Shown: positions 16,707-26,500 of the stretch, one piece after another | Layout: each line of letters begins with the position of its first letter | How positions within the stretch are numbered: position 1 is the stretch's first letter | Source of the DNA: Aureococcus anophagefferens | Taxonomy: Eukaryota; Sar; Pelagophyceae; Pelagomonadales; Pelagomonadaceae | Assembly (NCBI RefSeq): GCF_000186865.1 | Contig: NW_008705562.1 | Location: 2,061,141-2,125,140 of the forward strand | Direction: 5' to 3' | DNA: 64,000 nt | Notes under the pieces: model-generated | Seen by the model: only the letters and a program-made list of their open reading frames with translations | What the model was told of the DNA's origin: nothing | The model's database searches: none | Made by a program: the position numbers and the translations under genes

Positions 16707-18929
16707 ATGGTGGGCTCGCCGCTGCAGCGGGCGGCCAGCCCCGTGTCGTCGACGAGCACGTGGTACGACTCGGAGCAGGCGCAGTCGGCCCTCGGCAAGA
16801 CCTTCGCGACCATGGGCGTCGTGCTCGGCAGCCCGCGGTCGCCCGCGGAGGAGATGCCGTCGCCGCTGACGACGTCGGCCCCGAGCTGGACGGCGGCCTG
16901 CGCGCGCCAGTCGCCCGTCGTCGCGGCGACGCCGACGCGGTCGCCGGCGGGCGGCCGCGGCGCGCAGCGCGACGTCGAGGCGCCGCCGCCGGCCGCGTCG
17001 CCGCCGATCCACGACCGGGGCCGCGAGTTCCTCCGCAACAAGCAGTCGAAGCTCCGCGAGCTCGAGGGCCGGCGCGACCGCCGGCACGCGCGCGAGTGCA
17101 CCTTCTCGCCCGCGCTCAAGGCGAAGCAGGACGCCGCGCCGCCGAGCCTCGGCCTCGAGGCGACGCTCGTCGAGCGCCGCGAGCGCCGCGAGCGCAAGTA
17201 CGAGAGTTTGAGAGTAGAGCTCGCGGCGACGCACGCCGAGCGGCACCGGCCGACGCCGCGCATCAACGCGTCGTCGGCGCAGCTCGCGGCGCGCAAGTTC
17301 GCCGCGGAGCCCGACGTCGCCGTCCACGAGCGGCTCTACAGGGATCACGCGGCGTCGGAGCGGAAGAAGGCGCGGTCCGCGGACCGGTCGCGGACCCACG
17401 ACGCCCGCGGCGCGAAACTCTTCGTGCCCGCGGTCGCGACGAAGCGCCGCGAAAGCCGCGAAAGCGACGGCCCGGACCGCTTCCTCCGGCTCTCGACGGC
17501 CGGCGCGGCGAAGATCGCCGCGGCGCGCGACGCGCCGCCGCCGGCGAGTAACGGCCGCGCGAGCGCGCTCTCGGGCACGTCCGCCAAGCTCGCGCGGAAG
17601 AAGCGCGCCGACGACGTCGTCCGCGTCCTCGGCGCCCTGCGGGACGGCGACGAAGGAGCCGCCGTCGGCCGATCGGACGTCGCGGACCTCTGCGTCGCGT
17701 ACCGGCGCTGGCGCTTCCTCGGCTTCGACGCGTCGAGCGACGAGCACGCCTGGGCCGAGGCCTCGGCGGCGGCGCTCTGGCGCGCGCTCGGGTTCCGGGA
17801 GGCGGACGCGGTCGACGCGCGCGCCATCGCCGAGGCCGTCGGCGACCCCGGGCCCGGCGCTCCCGGCAGACGCGTCGCGGCCTTCGCCGGCGCCGTCGCG
17901 CGCCACGCGGCGGCGCTCCGCGCGACGGACGCGGCGCGGGACGCGCGGTCGAAGCACGCCGACGCCGAGTGCACCTTCTCGCCTCGGGGCGCGACGCCCG
18001 GGAGACGGACGGCCGCGCTCGCCGCGCGCGCGGACGCGCGCGCGTGGGGCCCCCGGGGCGACGACGCCGGGGACCGCGTCGCGACGATGCGGGCCAAGGA
18101 GGCGAAGGCGGCCGCGGCCCTGAAGCGCGAGCGGGAGCGCGCGGCCGCGCGCGACGCGCGCGAGTGCCGCTTCTCGCCGGCGATCACCGCGCTCGGCGCC
18201 GCGGCGCCCCGCGGCGACGCGCCCGCGCACGTGCGGCTCCACGCGGCGGCGCCGGACCTCGCGCACCGCCGCGGGGACCGCGACTTCGCCGGCGAGCTCG
18301 ACGCCGAGTGCACCTTCGCGCCCCGGGTCAACGCGCGCGCGCCGCCGCCGCGCCGCGCGGCGCCGTCGCCGCGCGACGGCGACGCCTTCGAGCGGAGCGT
18401 CGCGCGGCTCCGCGAGGCGCGGTCGAAGCGGCTCCAGGACGCGGCCGAGGCGAGCAGGCCCGAGTACACGAACGAGTCCTACGCGCGCATGCGGCGCGCG
18501 CGCAAGCCCGAGCGCGACGCCGACGCCGCGGACGCGCCGCCGCCGCCGCCGCCGGAGGACGACGACGACGGCGGCGAGGACGAGGTCCCGCCGCCGCCGG
18601 CGTCGCCGCCCCAGCCGCCGCCGCCGGCGTCGGTGGCCTACGAGGCCCACGGCCTGTCCGAGGACGACGAGTCGCCGGAGCCGGCGCCGCCGCTCTTCTT
18701 CCTCGACGTCGCGACGGCGCCGGACGTGACGAAGCGCCTCGCCATCCACGACGACGACGACCCGGCCGCCGTCGTCGCCCGCTTCGCCCTCGAGAATTCG
18801 CTCCCGGAGGACAAGGAGCGCACGCTCCTCGCCGTCCTCGAGGGGCAGATCGCGCTCATCCGCGAGGCCGCCGGGGCCGCGACGGAGGAGGCGGAGGTCG
18901 AGGAGGAGGCGTTAAGCGCGGGGTTCTAG
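16707..18929 (+). CDS. Basic protein with repeated CTFSP motifs, possibly cytoskeletal
   Basis: 740 residues from ATG 16707 (MVGSPLQRAASP). The hallmark is a recurring motif, Ala/Arg-Glu-Cys-Thr-Phe-Ser-Pro followed by basic residues: RECTFSPALKAK, AECTFSPRGATPG, RECRFSPAIT and AECTFAPRVNAR, plus a related HRPTPRINASSAQLA. Such C-T-F-x-P-x-I/L-N motifs recur in flagellar, basal-body and other cytoskeletal proteins of protists, so a structural or microtubule-associated role is a cautious inference. Between them are charged regions rich in Arg, Lys and Ala with coiled-coil character, and a Pro/Asp-rich acidic tail (PPPPPPEDDDDGGEDE). No catalytic domain was recognised. Confidence 0.65.
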   Translation: MVGSPLQRAASPVSSTSTWYDSEQAQSALGKTFATMGVVLGSPRSPAEEMPSPLTTSAPSWTAACARQSPVVAATPTRSPAGGRGAQRDVEAPPPAASPPIHDRGREFLRNKQSKLRELEGRRDRRHARECTFSPALKAKQDAAPPSLGLEATLVERRERRERKYESLRVELAATHAERHRPTPRINASSAQLAARKFAAEPDVAVHERLYRDHAASERKKARSADRSRTHDARGAKLFVPAVATKRRESRESDGPDRFLRLSTAGAAKIAAARDAPPPASNGRASALSGTSAKLARKKRADDVVRVLGALRDGDEGAAVGRSDVADLCVAYRRWRFLGFDASSDEHAWAEASAAALWRALGFREADAVDARAIAEAVGDPGPGAPGRRVAAFAGAVARHAAALRATDAARDARSKHADAECTFSPRGATPGRRTAALAARADARAWGPRGDDAGDRVATMRAKEAKAAAALKRERERAAARDARECRFSPAITALGAAAPRGDAPAHVRLHAAAPDLAHRRGDRDFAGELDAECTFAPRVNARAPPPRRAAPSPRDGDAFERSVARLREARSKRLQDAAEASRPEYTNESYARMRRARKPERDADAADAPPPPPPEDDDDGGEDEVPPPPASPPQPPPPASVAYEAHGLSEDDESPEPAPPLFFLDVATAPDVTKRLAIHDDDDPAAVVARFALENSLPEDKERTLLAVLEGQIALIREAAGAATEEAEVEEEALSAGF

Positions 18930-19044
18930 GGCGCGAAGCGACGGGGCGACGTCGATCGAGGGGGACTGGAGCATGCTGGACTCCGTCATACCGGCGCGAA
19001 GCGAGGGGCGTTCGAAGGGGGGACTAGAGCATGCTGGACTCCGT
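18930..19044. repeat. Tandem duplication of about 55 bp at a convergent gene junction
   Basis: Copy 1 is about 18930-18986 and copy 2 about 18993-19044. Both run ggcgcgaagcga ... ggactRgagcatgctggactccgt, with small gaps and one substitution in the last 27 bp. Copy 2 contains the stop and last codons of the minus-strand YHYH gene; copy 1 begins right after the plus-strand gene's stop. Confidence 0.8.
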
Positions 19045-21181
19045 GACGGGCATGGACGACAGCGAGACCTCACGCTGGGCGTTCTGTTTGAGGAGCTGGC
19101 GGCGCTTCGCGACGACCTGCATGACGACGACGGTGGCGAGGGCCAGCACGGAGAAGCCCGCGATGGCGAGATTGGTCGAACCGCGATTCGGGCCCGGGCG
19201 CCGAGGCTTCTTCGTGGGTTCGGGCGTCGGGCTCGGCGCCGGGTTCGTCGGCTCGGGCGTCGGGCGAGGCGTCGGCGCGGGATCCGTCGGGCGAGGCGTC
19301 GGCGCGGGATCCGTCGGGCGAGGCGTCGGCTCCGGGTCCGCGGCGGCGGTCCCGCAGGGCGAGCAGTCGGCGCAGAGATCCCGCTGCGGCGGCGTGCCGT
19401 CGTCGCAATCCTGGCCGCGCTCCGGAGCGTAGCAGCCGTCGTCGACGCAGACCGCGGCCGTCGAGTCGCAGTCGCAGGCGAAGTCGCCCTCCGTCGGTTC
19501 GGGCGTCGGGCCCGGCGCGGCGCCCTCCGTCGGCTCGGGCGTCGGACCCGGCGCGGCGCCGCCGCCGCCCGAGGCCACGCACGTCGCGTACTCGACGAAC
19601 GCGCCCTTGACGCAGCGCGTGATGCCCGACGCCTCGTAGCCCGAGTCGCAGGTCACGTGGCAGCCGTTGCCGCTGTAGAGCGTGTGGCCGGGCGCGCAGT
19701 AGGAGGACGCGTACGCGCCGTTGTCCGGGTGCGCGTCGACGGTGCACGTCGACGACTCGTGGAAGAAGGTGTCCATGTTGTCGAAGAGGTTGTTGAAGAT
19801 GTTGCCCGTGACGACGTAGTAGTCCGTCATACCGCAGCAGGCGTGGTTCATGTCGTTGCCGCTCAGGTAGTCGTCGGACGACGTGAACGAGAGGAGCGCG
19901 CTCGACCCCTCCTGCTGGCTCAGGTCCGCGCGGAAGCAGAAGAGCGGGCCCGTCGTCGAGATGATCACTTCGTCGCCGTCGTCGCAGCGGTCCTTGGACC
20001 CCGCGGTTCCACAGGTGTAGTCGAAGATCTGCGTGTGGTAGTGGTACGTCGTCCCCAAATCGATGCCGTACTCGTCGGTCGTCGAATCGTCGTGCATATG
20101 ACCACCGCAATCGTCGAGGAGCGGGGATGCGAAGCCCGGCGCGTCGTCGCCGAGGTAGCGGCCGTAGATGAGGTGGCCGTCGGCGCCGAAGCCGACAATG
20201 GGCGGGTGCGACGCCGTCGACGTGTAGTTCGAAGTGCCGTACAAGCACTGGTGCGTGTCACTGAACAAGTCGCCGTGGATGTGGGGCTGGCCCGCGCCCT
20301 GGCCGACGTGGCCGTTGCAGGGCGACGCCTCGCAAGTGGGCTGGTTCCAGACGCCGCGGTTGTTCTGCGTGACCCAGTTCTGCATGCCGTTGACCGTGAT
20401 GCCGACGCCCGCGCCGTCGGGGAGGCCGTAGGCGCCGACGCCCGTGCCGTCGCTGTACGCGTACTCGACGGCCGCGTTGCCCGCCGTGCCGTCGAAGAGG
20501 TCGACGTTGTTCGTCCACGAGCCCTCGGGCAGGTCGACGACGTCGAGCGGGTACTGGAGGCTGTAGTAGCGGTCGACGGTGCGCGTCGGGTCGCCCGTGC
20601 AGTACGTCACGCCGTCGGACACGCCGAGCGGCCTGCGAGGGACGAGGTGTTTTTCTCAAGCCGGAACTCTCTCCGGACGCCGCGCGGGACGGGCTCGGCA
20701 CGTTGTTGAGGTGCGGCTCGAAGACGCCGCCCTCGCCCGACGAGAGCAGGACGAGCCACTTGTCGTTGCAGAACGCGTACTTGATGCTGGGCCCCTTGAT
20801 GACCTGTTCCAGGAACGCGCCGTCGCAGACGCCGTCCGTGCGCTGCGTGCAGTCCGACGTGCACGCGCCGCGGAAGCCCCAGTCCGAGACGTCCTCGGTG
20901 TCGCTCATGTCGAGGAACGAGATGCAGTTCGACTCGTCGCCGACGTCCGAGCGGAAGGAGCCGGACTCGCCGTCGACTGTCGGCGGGCCGCCGCCCTCGG
21001 CAGTGCACGTCGTGTACTGGTGCCGGCAGGTCGGCGCGCCGCAGTAGCCCCAGCCGCCCTCCTCCGTCGGCGCGTAGCACTCGGAGCTGCCGAGGGCGTT
21101 CGTGTTGGTCCACGTGCCGGCCTCGAGGGCTGCGTGCGCGAGAGCTGCGCCGGCGACCAGTCTCATGACGGCTGCTGCCAT
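19024..21181 (-). CDS. Secreted/type I membrane YHYH-domain protein; one 58-nt intron
   Basis: Exons 21181-20691 and 20632-19024, joined in phase 2 across a GT-AG intron (GTCCCG ... CTCGCAG), give 699 residues. MAAAVMRLVAGAALAHA is a signal peptide. A YHYH-type domain follows (NGMQNWVTQ, HIHGDLFSD, PPIVGFGADGHLIYGR, YGIDLGTTYHYHTQIFDYTCG); these His-rich motifs are typical of secreted YHYH proteins and may bind metal. Next come a sushi-like Cys segment (GHTLYSGNGCHVTCDSGYE), two EGF-like Cys clusters, and a Pro/Thr stalk (TPRPTDPAPTPRPT). A single transmembrane helix (LAIAGFSVLALATVVVMQVV) and a short basic tail end the protein. It is therefore probably a cell-surface protein of unknown activity. 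Confidence 0.83.
20633..20690 (-). other. Inferred 58-nt spliceosomal intron in the YHYH gene
   Basis: Starts GTCCCGCGCG and ends CCTCGCAG on the minus strand. Splicing joins ...HLNNVPSP to PLGVSDGVTYC in frame, and unspliced sequence runs into a frame change. It has neither inverted repeats nor a target duplication, unlike the introners. Confidence 0.75.
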
Positions 21182-21409
21182 CGTCGTTCGGGCTGCTGCC
21201 GTCGTCGCTCAGACGGCCGCCGTCGTCGTTGTTCGGGCTGCCGTCGTCGTCGTTGGCGTCGCCCAGACCAATGAAACTCTTTCGAGAAGCAGGGCGCTTG
21301 TCTGCTCTGGATATTGAGTTCATGATGCCCATGTTGCCCATGTTCGTGAGAGCAGGATCGACGGTGGTACACGTCGACGAGCCATACCGGAGAGGCAGGA
21401 TCGAGCGCA
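21182..21409. promoter_or_regulatory. Divergent promoter region, YHYH (-) / SirB1-like (+)
   Basis: 228 bp with an imperfect tandem of gctgccgtcgtcg/ttcgggctgc units near 21165-21255, then a less GC-rich stretch (ttgagttcatgatgcccatgttgcccatg). No standard core element was identified. Confidence 0.35.
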
Positions 21410-22441
21410 ATGCGGGCGGCGCTGTTGGTGCTGCTGTGCAGCAGCGTCGCCTCGGCTCTGAAGCCCGGAACCGCCGCGCTGTTGGTGCTGCTGTGCAGCA
21501 GCGTCGCCTCGGCTCTGAAGCCCGGGGCCGCCTTCTTGGACGCCGCGCGCCTGCGGACGAACTCGGCGGCGCGGGAGGCCTTTGCGGCCGAGGTGGCGCT
21601 GCCGAAGCCGGACAGCCTCAGGCTCCTGGTGGCCATCGCCGCCGAGGAGCATCCCGAGATACCCGTCATCGCCTGCACGGAGCGCGTGCGCTGCGCGCTC
21701 GACGACCTCACGGCGCGCGCGACGACGCGCGCGCGGCTCGAGAGCCTCGTGGGCGGGACGGAGGCGGACGCCGCGGCCGTCGCGCGCGCGGTCGCCGCGG
21801 CCATGTATGGGGACAACGACCAGGGCCCCGGCGACGACGAGAACGCCTTCTTCTCCGGCAACGCCGCGGACTACTACGACCCGCGCAACTCGTTTCTGGA
21901 CGAGGTGCTCGCGCGGAAGACGGGCATCCCCATCACGATGAGCCTCGTCTTCGCCGAGGCGTGCGCGGGCGCGGGCGCGAAGATGCACCTGCTCAACAGC
22001 CCCGGCCACGTCCTCGTCTGCCCGGACGCGCCGGACGAGACGTTCCTCGTCGACGCGTTCAACGGCGGCGCGATCCTCGACAACGCGCGGGGCCAGGTCG
22101 CGGGCACGGCGCCGCTCGTCGGGCTGTCGCTCGCGGCGCGGCTCCTGCGGAATCTGCGCCTGATCTACGAGCGCTCCGAGTCCTACGACCCCGTGCGCCT
22201 CCTGGGAGCCGCGGAGCGCATGCTCCTCGTCGCGGACGAGGACGTCGACGTCGTCGCGGTGCCGCTCGAGGAGCGCGCGTTCTGCCGCGTCACCGTCGGC
22301 GTCTGCATCCTCGCGCTGCGCGACGAGTCGCGCCGCGACGAAAGCTTTTGTCTCATTTCCGACGCGGCGCGCAACTACGGCCAGCAGGGCAAGGTCCTCG
22401 ACACGTTGCTGGCGGACGAGTGGTTCAAGGGGGGGGGCTAG
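21410..22441 (+). CDS. SirB1/FBXO21-type transglutaminase-like domain protein with a duplicated signal peptide
   Basis: 343 residues. The N-terminus is a 19-residue hydrophobic segment (ALLVLLCSSVASALKPG) repeated twice in tandem through a 57-bp duplication. The body carries the SirB1/transglutaminase-like signature: PRNSFLDEVLARKTGIP, ITMSLVFAEACAG, NSPGHVLV and FLVDAFNGG. This matches the domain shared by bacterial SirB1 proteins and eukaryotic FBXO21, which is an inactive or divergent papain-fold domain. A helical, TPR-like C-terminal third follows (RLLRNLRLIYERSE, YGQQGKVLDTLLADEW). The leader suggests entry to the secretory pathway or, with a following transit region, the plastid. The biochemical role is unknown. 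Confidence 0.78.
   Translation: MRAALLVLLCSSVASALKPGTAALLVLLCSSVASALKPGAAFLDAARLRTNSAAREAFAAEVALPKPDSLRLLVAIAAEEHPEIPVIACTERVRCALDDLTARATTRARLESLVGGTEADAAAVARAVAAAMYGDNDQGPGDDENAFFSGNAADYYDPRNSFLDEVLARKTGIPITMSLVFAEACAGAGAKMHLLNSPGHVLVCPDAPDETFLVDAFNGGAILDNARGQVAGTAPLVGLSLAARLLRNLRLIYERSESYDPVRLLGAAERMLLVADEDVDVVAVPLEERAFCRVTVGVCILALRDESRRDESFCLISDAARNYGQQGKVLDTLLADEWFKGGG
21419..21532 (+). repeat. 57-bp tandem duplication of the signal-peptide coding sequence
   Basis: Copies at 21419-21475 and 21476-21532 differ at only a few bases near their 3' ends. Each encodes ALLVLLCSSVASALKPG plus two residues, so the protein has two consecutive hydrophobic h-regions and two potential SVASA cleavage sites. 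Confidence 0.9.
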
Positions 22442-22543
22442 GTAATTGTTTATCGTGCGCACGGGGTGACTTTCGATGAACCTTGGCGCCTGGGAGTGCC
22501 TGGGGGGTTGCGTTCGCCGAATGCCGCAGAGTAGGAGCGCAAC

Positions 22544-23401
22544 ATGGCGTCCATTGACAAATGCATCGAGCCATCGGGGACCAACCAATGTCTTCTTAAT
22601 GGTATTGGCATCGGAGATGGCGTGGTCATTCAAGGTCTCGTGAAGCGCCCCGAGCTCAACAGCCAGAGCGGCGTCGTCAAAGCCTTGTCGCAGGAGCTCG
22701 GCCGCGTCGTCGTCGAGCTCGACGAGGGCGACGGCGGCGCCCCGGCCGCGGTCAAGGTCAAGCCGTCGAACGTCGAGGTCGCCGAGGAAGCGACGCCCCT
22801 CGACCTCGCCTCGTTACTGTTGGACGCGCAGGCGCAGGCGCTCGCGCACCCCGACACGTTCGCGGCGCCCTCGGCGAGCGCGCTCGCGCTGCTGCCGCGG
22901 CCGGGCATTGATCTGGTCAAGGTCTGCGACGGGATGGAGCGATTCTGGGTCCTCGTGCGTTCCGTCGACGGCGATCGCGTCACGGGCCGCGTCGACAACG
23001 AATTGGTGGGCGGGCAGGCCTACGCGAACCACGGCTCGGTGATCTCCTTCGAGAAGCGGCACATCTACCGGCTGATGGTCTACCTCGAGCCTCTCGAAGA
23101 GGCGTGGAAGACGGCCCGCTACCTCGGCCAACACGAGGCCGCCAAGTCCTATTTCAAGGAGCAGATCGACGGCGACGTCCCCGAGGGGCTGGGCGTCCCC
23201 GTCGAGAGCATCGCCGAGGTCGAACGCTGGTTCGCGGCGAACCCGGACGCGCTCGCGGGCACGGGCCTGGCGGTCGACGACGTCGCCTGCCACCACCTGT
23301 ATCCACGGTCGAAGGTGCCCAACGGGGACTCGATGTACTACGACAACCTCATGAACCTGTGCGTTTCGACGCGCGTCGCGGCCCTCGCCCTGGACGACTA
23401 G
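22544..23401 (+). CDS. Hypothetical protein with a PELN SH3-like motif
   Basis: 285 residues, single exon. Residues about 22-75 contain GDGVVIQGLVKRPELNSQSGVV followed by alternating strands, a motif shared with the MYND protein at 10075 and probably a small KOW/SH3-like barrel. The rest includes a beta-rich segment (FWVLVRSVDGDRVTGRVDNELV) and helices (LEEAWKTARYLGQHEAAKSYF). It ends with CHHLYPRSKVPNGDSMYYDN. The middle phrase resembles the DUF2314/TY-1-like 'V-x-G-x-V-x-N-x-L/P' fold, but this is not firm. No catalytic residues can be assigned. Convergent with the ankyrin gene. Confidence 0.62.
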   Translation: MASIDKCIEPSGTNQCLLNGIGIGDGVVIQGLVKRPELNSQSGVVKALSQELGRVVVELDEGDGGAPAAVKVKPSNVEVAEEATPLDLASLLLDAQAQALAHPDTFAAPSASALALLPRPGIDLVKVCDGMERFWVLVRSVDGDRVTGRVDNELVGGQAYANHGSVISFEKRHIYRLMVYLEPLEEAWKTARYLGQHEAAKSYFKEQIDGDVPEGLGVPVESIAEVERWFAANPDALAGTGLAVDDVACHHLYPRSKVPNGDSMYYDNLMNLCVSTRVAALALDD

Positions 23402-23403
23402 GC

Positions 23404-23511
23404 GTCCGAAACGTAACTCGCGCGACCTAGGTCCATTCCCCGACGTCCGCCACGGGCTGTCCGAAATGTAACTCGCGACCTAGGTCAATTCCTCGACGTC
23501 CTCCACGGGCT
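23404..23511. repeat. Abutting tandem duplication (55 + 53 bp) at the 3' end of the ankyrin gene
   Basis: Copy 1 (23404-23458) and copy 2 (23459-23511) both read gtccgaaaYgtaactcgcg, then acctaggtc and gacgtcc.ccacgggct, with a few substitutions and one 2-bp indel. Copy 2 contains the ankyrin gene stop (cta at 23480-23482). Copy 1 carries the equivalent, unused stop. Confidence 0.9.
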
Positions 23512-26500
23512 CGAGCTCGCCGATGACCTCCGTCCGCGTCGACGACGCCAGGCCCCCGCCGTCGTCGAGGTCGTCGTTGCCGACGGTCCAGTCGAGGGGC
23601 CAGTTGCCGTTGCGGTGGAGGCGGATGCACTCCGCGAAGTCGCCGTCCATGACCGCGTGCGACATGGCCGCGAGCTGCGTCGCCGCCGCCGCGTGGCCGT
23701 GGACGAGCGCGAGCTGGCGCGGCGTGAGGCCGCGGCGGTCGCGCGCCGTCGCGTCCGCGCCGGCGGCGAGGAGCGCGGCGACGGCCGCGCGCGCGCCGAC
23801 GCGCGCGGCCGCGTGGAGCGGCGTCAGGCCGTCGCGGTCCGGCGCGTCGAGCACCGCCGCCCGCGCGGCCCGGTCCCGGGGCGCCAGGGCCGCGAGCGCG
23901 TGGCACGCGTTGCCGTGGCCGCGGTGCGCGGCGTGCCAGAGGGGCCCCCGGCCCGCCGCGTCCGCGCGCGCGGGGTCCGCGCCCGCGCCCAGGAGGCAGC
24001 GGCACGCGTCGGCGTCGCCGGAGGCCGCCAGCACCTGGAGGCACGTCGTCCCGTTGGCGCCGTGGCGCGCGTCGACGTCCCGCGGCCGGCCCGCGACGAG
24101 CGCCGCGAGCGTCGCGAGGTCCGGCGCGCCGCACGCGCGGAGGAGGGGCGTCGCGGGCCCGCCGTCGATGGGCGCGAGCGCGTCCGCGCCGGCGTCGAGG
24201 AGCGCGGCGACGGCGCCCGCGTCGCGCTGGGCGACGGCGAGCGCGAGCGCGCGGTCGAGTAAGGCCGCGTTCGTCCGCCGCGCGGGCGCCGCGCCGTCGC
24301 CGCCCGCCGCCAGGGCCCTGGCCGCGTCGAGGGCGACGGCCACGGTGCGCAGCTCGGCCTTGGCCGACGCGTGGTCGAAGCAGGCGCGCTCCAGCGCCGA
24401 CCGGCCCAACGAGTCCGCGGCCGTCGCGTCCGCGCCGGCCGCGAGGAGCGCGTGCGCGACGGCGACGTGGCCCCGGGCCAGCGCGGCCATGAGCGCCGTG
24501 GAGCCGTCGGGCCGCGGCGCGTCGACGTCGAAGACGGCGACGCGCTGGTCCAGGAAGATGCGCACCGCGTCCAAATCGCCCGTCTCGACGGCGACGAAGA
24601 ACGGCGTCGTCGCCCTTTGCGGCGGCGGCGGCGGCGGCGCGTCCGGCGATTGCACCGGCGCCGCGTCGCCCCGGGGGAGCACGTCCGCGCCGTCGAAGAG
24701 GGCGCCGTCGCAGGGGCCCAACGGCTCGACGCCCCGGAGGAGCAGGAGCTCCGCGAGCGCGTGGCGGCGCCGCGCGACGGCGACCTGTGTGGAATTCAAC
24801 CACTGGTTTGGGTGGTCCTGACCAAACTTCAGAACTCTCTAGCTCGGTCAAATCGAAGTCGATTCGGCTGATTTTGGGACGAATCGATTGCTCTCGTCGA
24901 GCTCTCGAAGCACGGCAGAAGAACTCGTGTCGAAACGGTCGCATACGCTCACATTGAAGTCGGGTTGAAGATTCGAATTCCACACAGACGGCGACGCGGA
25001 GCAGCGGCGCGCTGTCCTCGGGCCGCGGCCGCGCGGTCGCGTCGGACCGCAGCACGACCTCCGCCGCCCGCGGCTGGCATTTCGCGGCGGCGGCGGCCAG
25101 CGCGCCGTGGAGGTGCGCCGGCGCGGGCCCCGCGGCCGGCGACGTCGCCGCGAGCGCGAGCGCGGCCTCCAAGACGTCGTCGCGGCCCGCGGCCGCGGCG
25201 CGCGCGAGCACGGTCTCGCCGCCGGGCCCCGCGGCGTCGATGGCGAAGCAGCCCCGCGCCACGAGTCTCAAAGCGCGGTCGAAGTCGCCGTCGCCGATGG
25301 CCGCGCGCATCGCGTCGAGGCGCCGCGCCGCGCGGCCCCGGCCGCGCGCGGAATCGCGCGGCGTCCGCGCGCCCAAATCCCTCGCGCCGCTGTCGGCGCC
25401 CGCGCCGAGCAGCAGCGACGCCACGGCCCCGTCGTCGGCGCGCGCCGCGCGGTGCAGCGGCGCCGCGCCCGCCGCGTCCGCCGCCGCTAAAAGCCGGCCC
25501 CGCGCGCCGTCGTCGCCCGCGTGGAGCGCGACGAGGACCGCGGCCTGTGTGGGAACCAAATCTTCAACCCGACTTCAATTTGCGCGTAATCGAACGATTT
25601 GGACCAGGCTCTTTCACTGTGCTTCGAGAACTCGACGAGAGCAATCGATCCGTCCAAAAATCAGCCGAATCGACTTCGATTTGATTGAGATCGAGAATTC
25701 TCAAGTTTGGTCAGGACCCCCCAAACCAGTGGTTGGTTTCCACACAGACCGCGGCCGCGTCGTAGGCCCGGTGGCTCGCGGCGACGTGCAACGGCGTGCG
25801 GTGGTGCGGGTCCCTCGCCAGCGCCCCGAGCGACTGGTCGCCCTGGGCGAAGCGCAGCAGCAGCGCGAGCGCCTCGACGCGGTCCGCGGCCGCCGCGGCG
25901 TGGAGCGGCGACGCGAGCGGGGCCGGCGCGCCGCCCGCGGGCGCCGGCGCGTGGACCGCGCGCCGCACGGCGTCCGCCGCCGCGCCGTCGTCGCCCTCGG
26001 GCCCGTCGAGCAACACGCGGAGCGCCCGCGCGCCGCGCGGCGCGGCCGCGGCGGCCGCGCGCGCGAGCGCGGACAGGAGCGGCGGCGCCTCGAGGTGGCC
26101 GCCGCCGCGGCCCCGCCGGTCGCCGCCCGTCGCGGCCCAGAGCGCCGCGCCGTAGTGGTCCCGCGCGTCGCCCGGCGCCAATCCCTTGGGCCGCTCCGCC
26201 GCGTCCAACAGGCCCGACGACGGCTTCGCCGCGTCGCCGCCGCGCGCGAGAACGAGCGCGAGCAGGTCGTCGTCGCCGACGTCGACGGCCAGGGCGAGGA
26301 GCGCGGCGGCGCCGGCGCCGTCGGGCGACGGCACGCAGCCCCGGCGCAGGAGCGCCGCGGACCCGATGGGCCCGAGCACGCGGCTCCCGGTTCGCGCGGC
26401 CTCGTCGACGACCAGGTCGACGCCGGCGCTGTCGCCGTCGCGGGCCGCCGCCTCAAGCGCCGCGGCGCCGTCGCCCGCGTCGAGGCGGAAGTTGCCGCGC

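Noticed and set aside
24864..24881. The shared introner core as the branch point
   Set aside because: In copy A it lies in the wrong orientation for the transcript, and in the others it is far from the acceptor, so it cannot be a required branch site.
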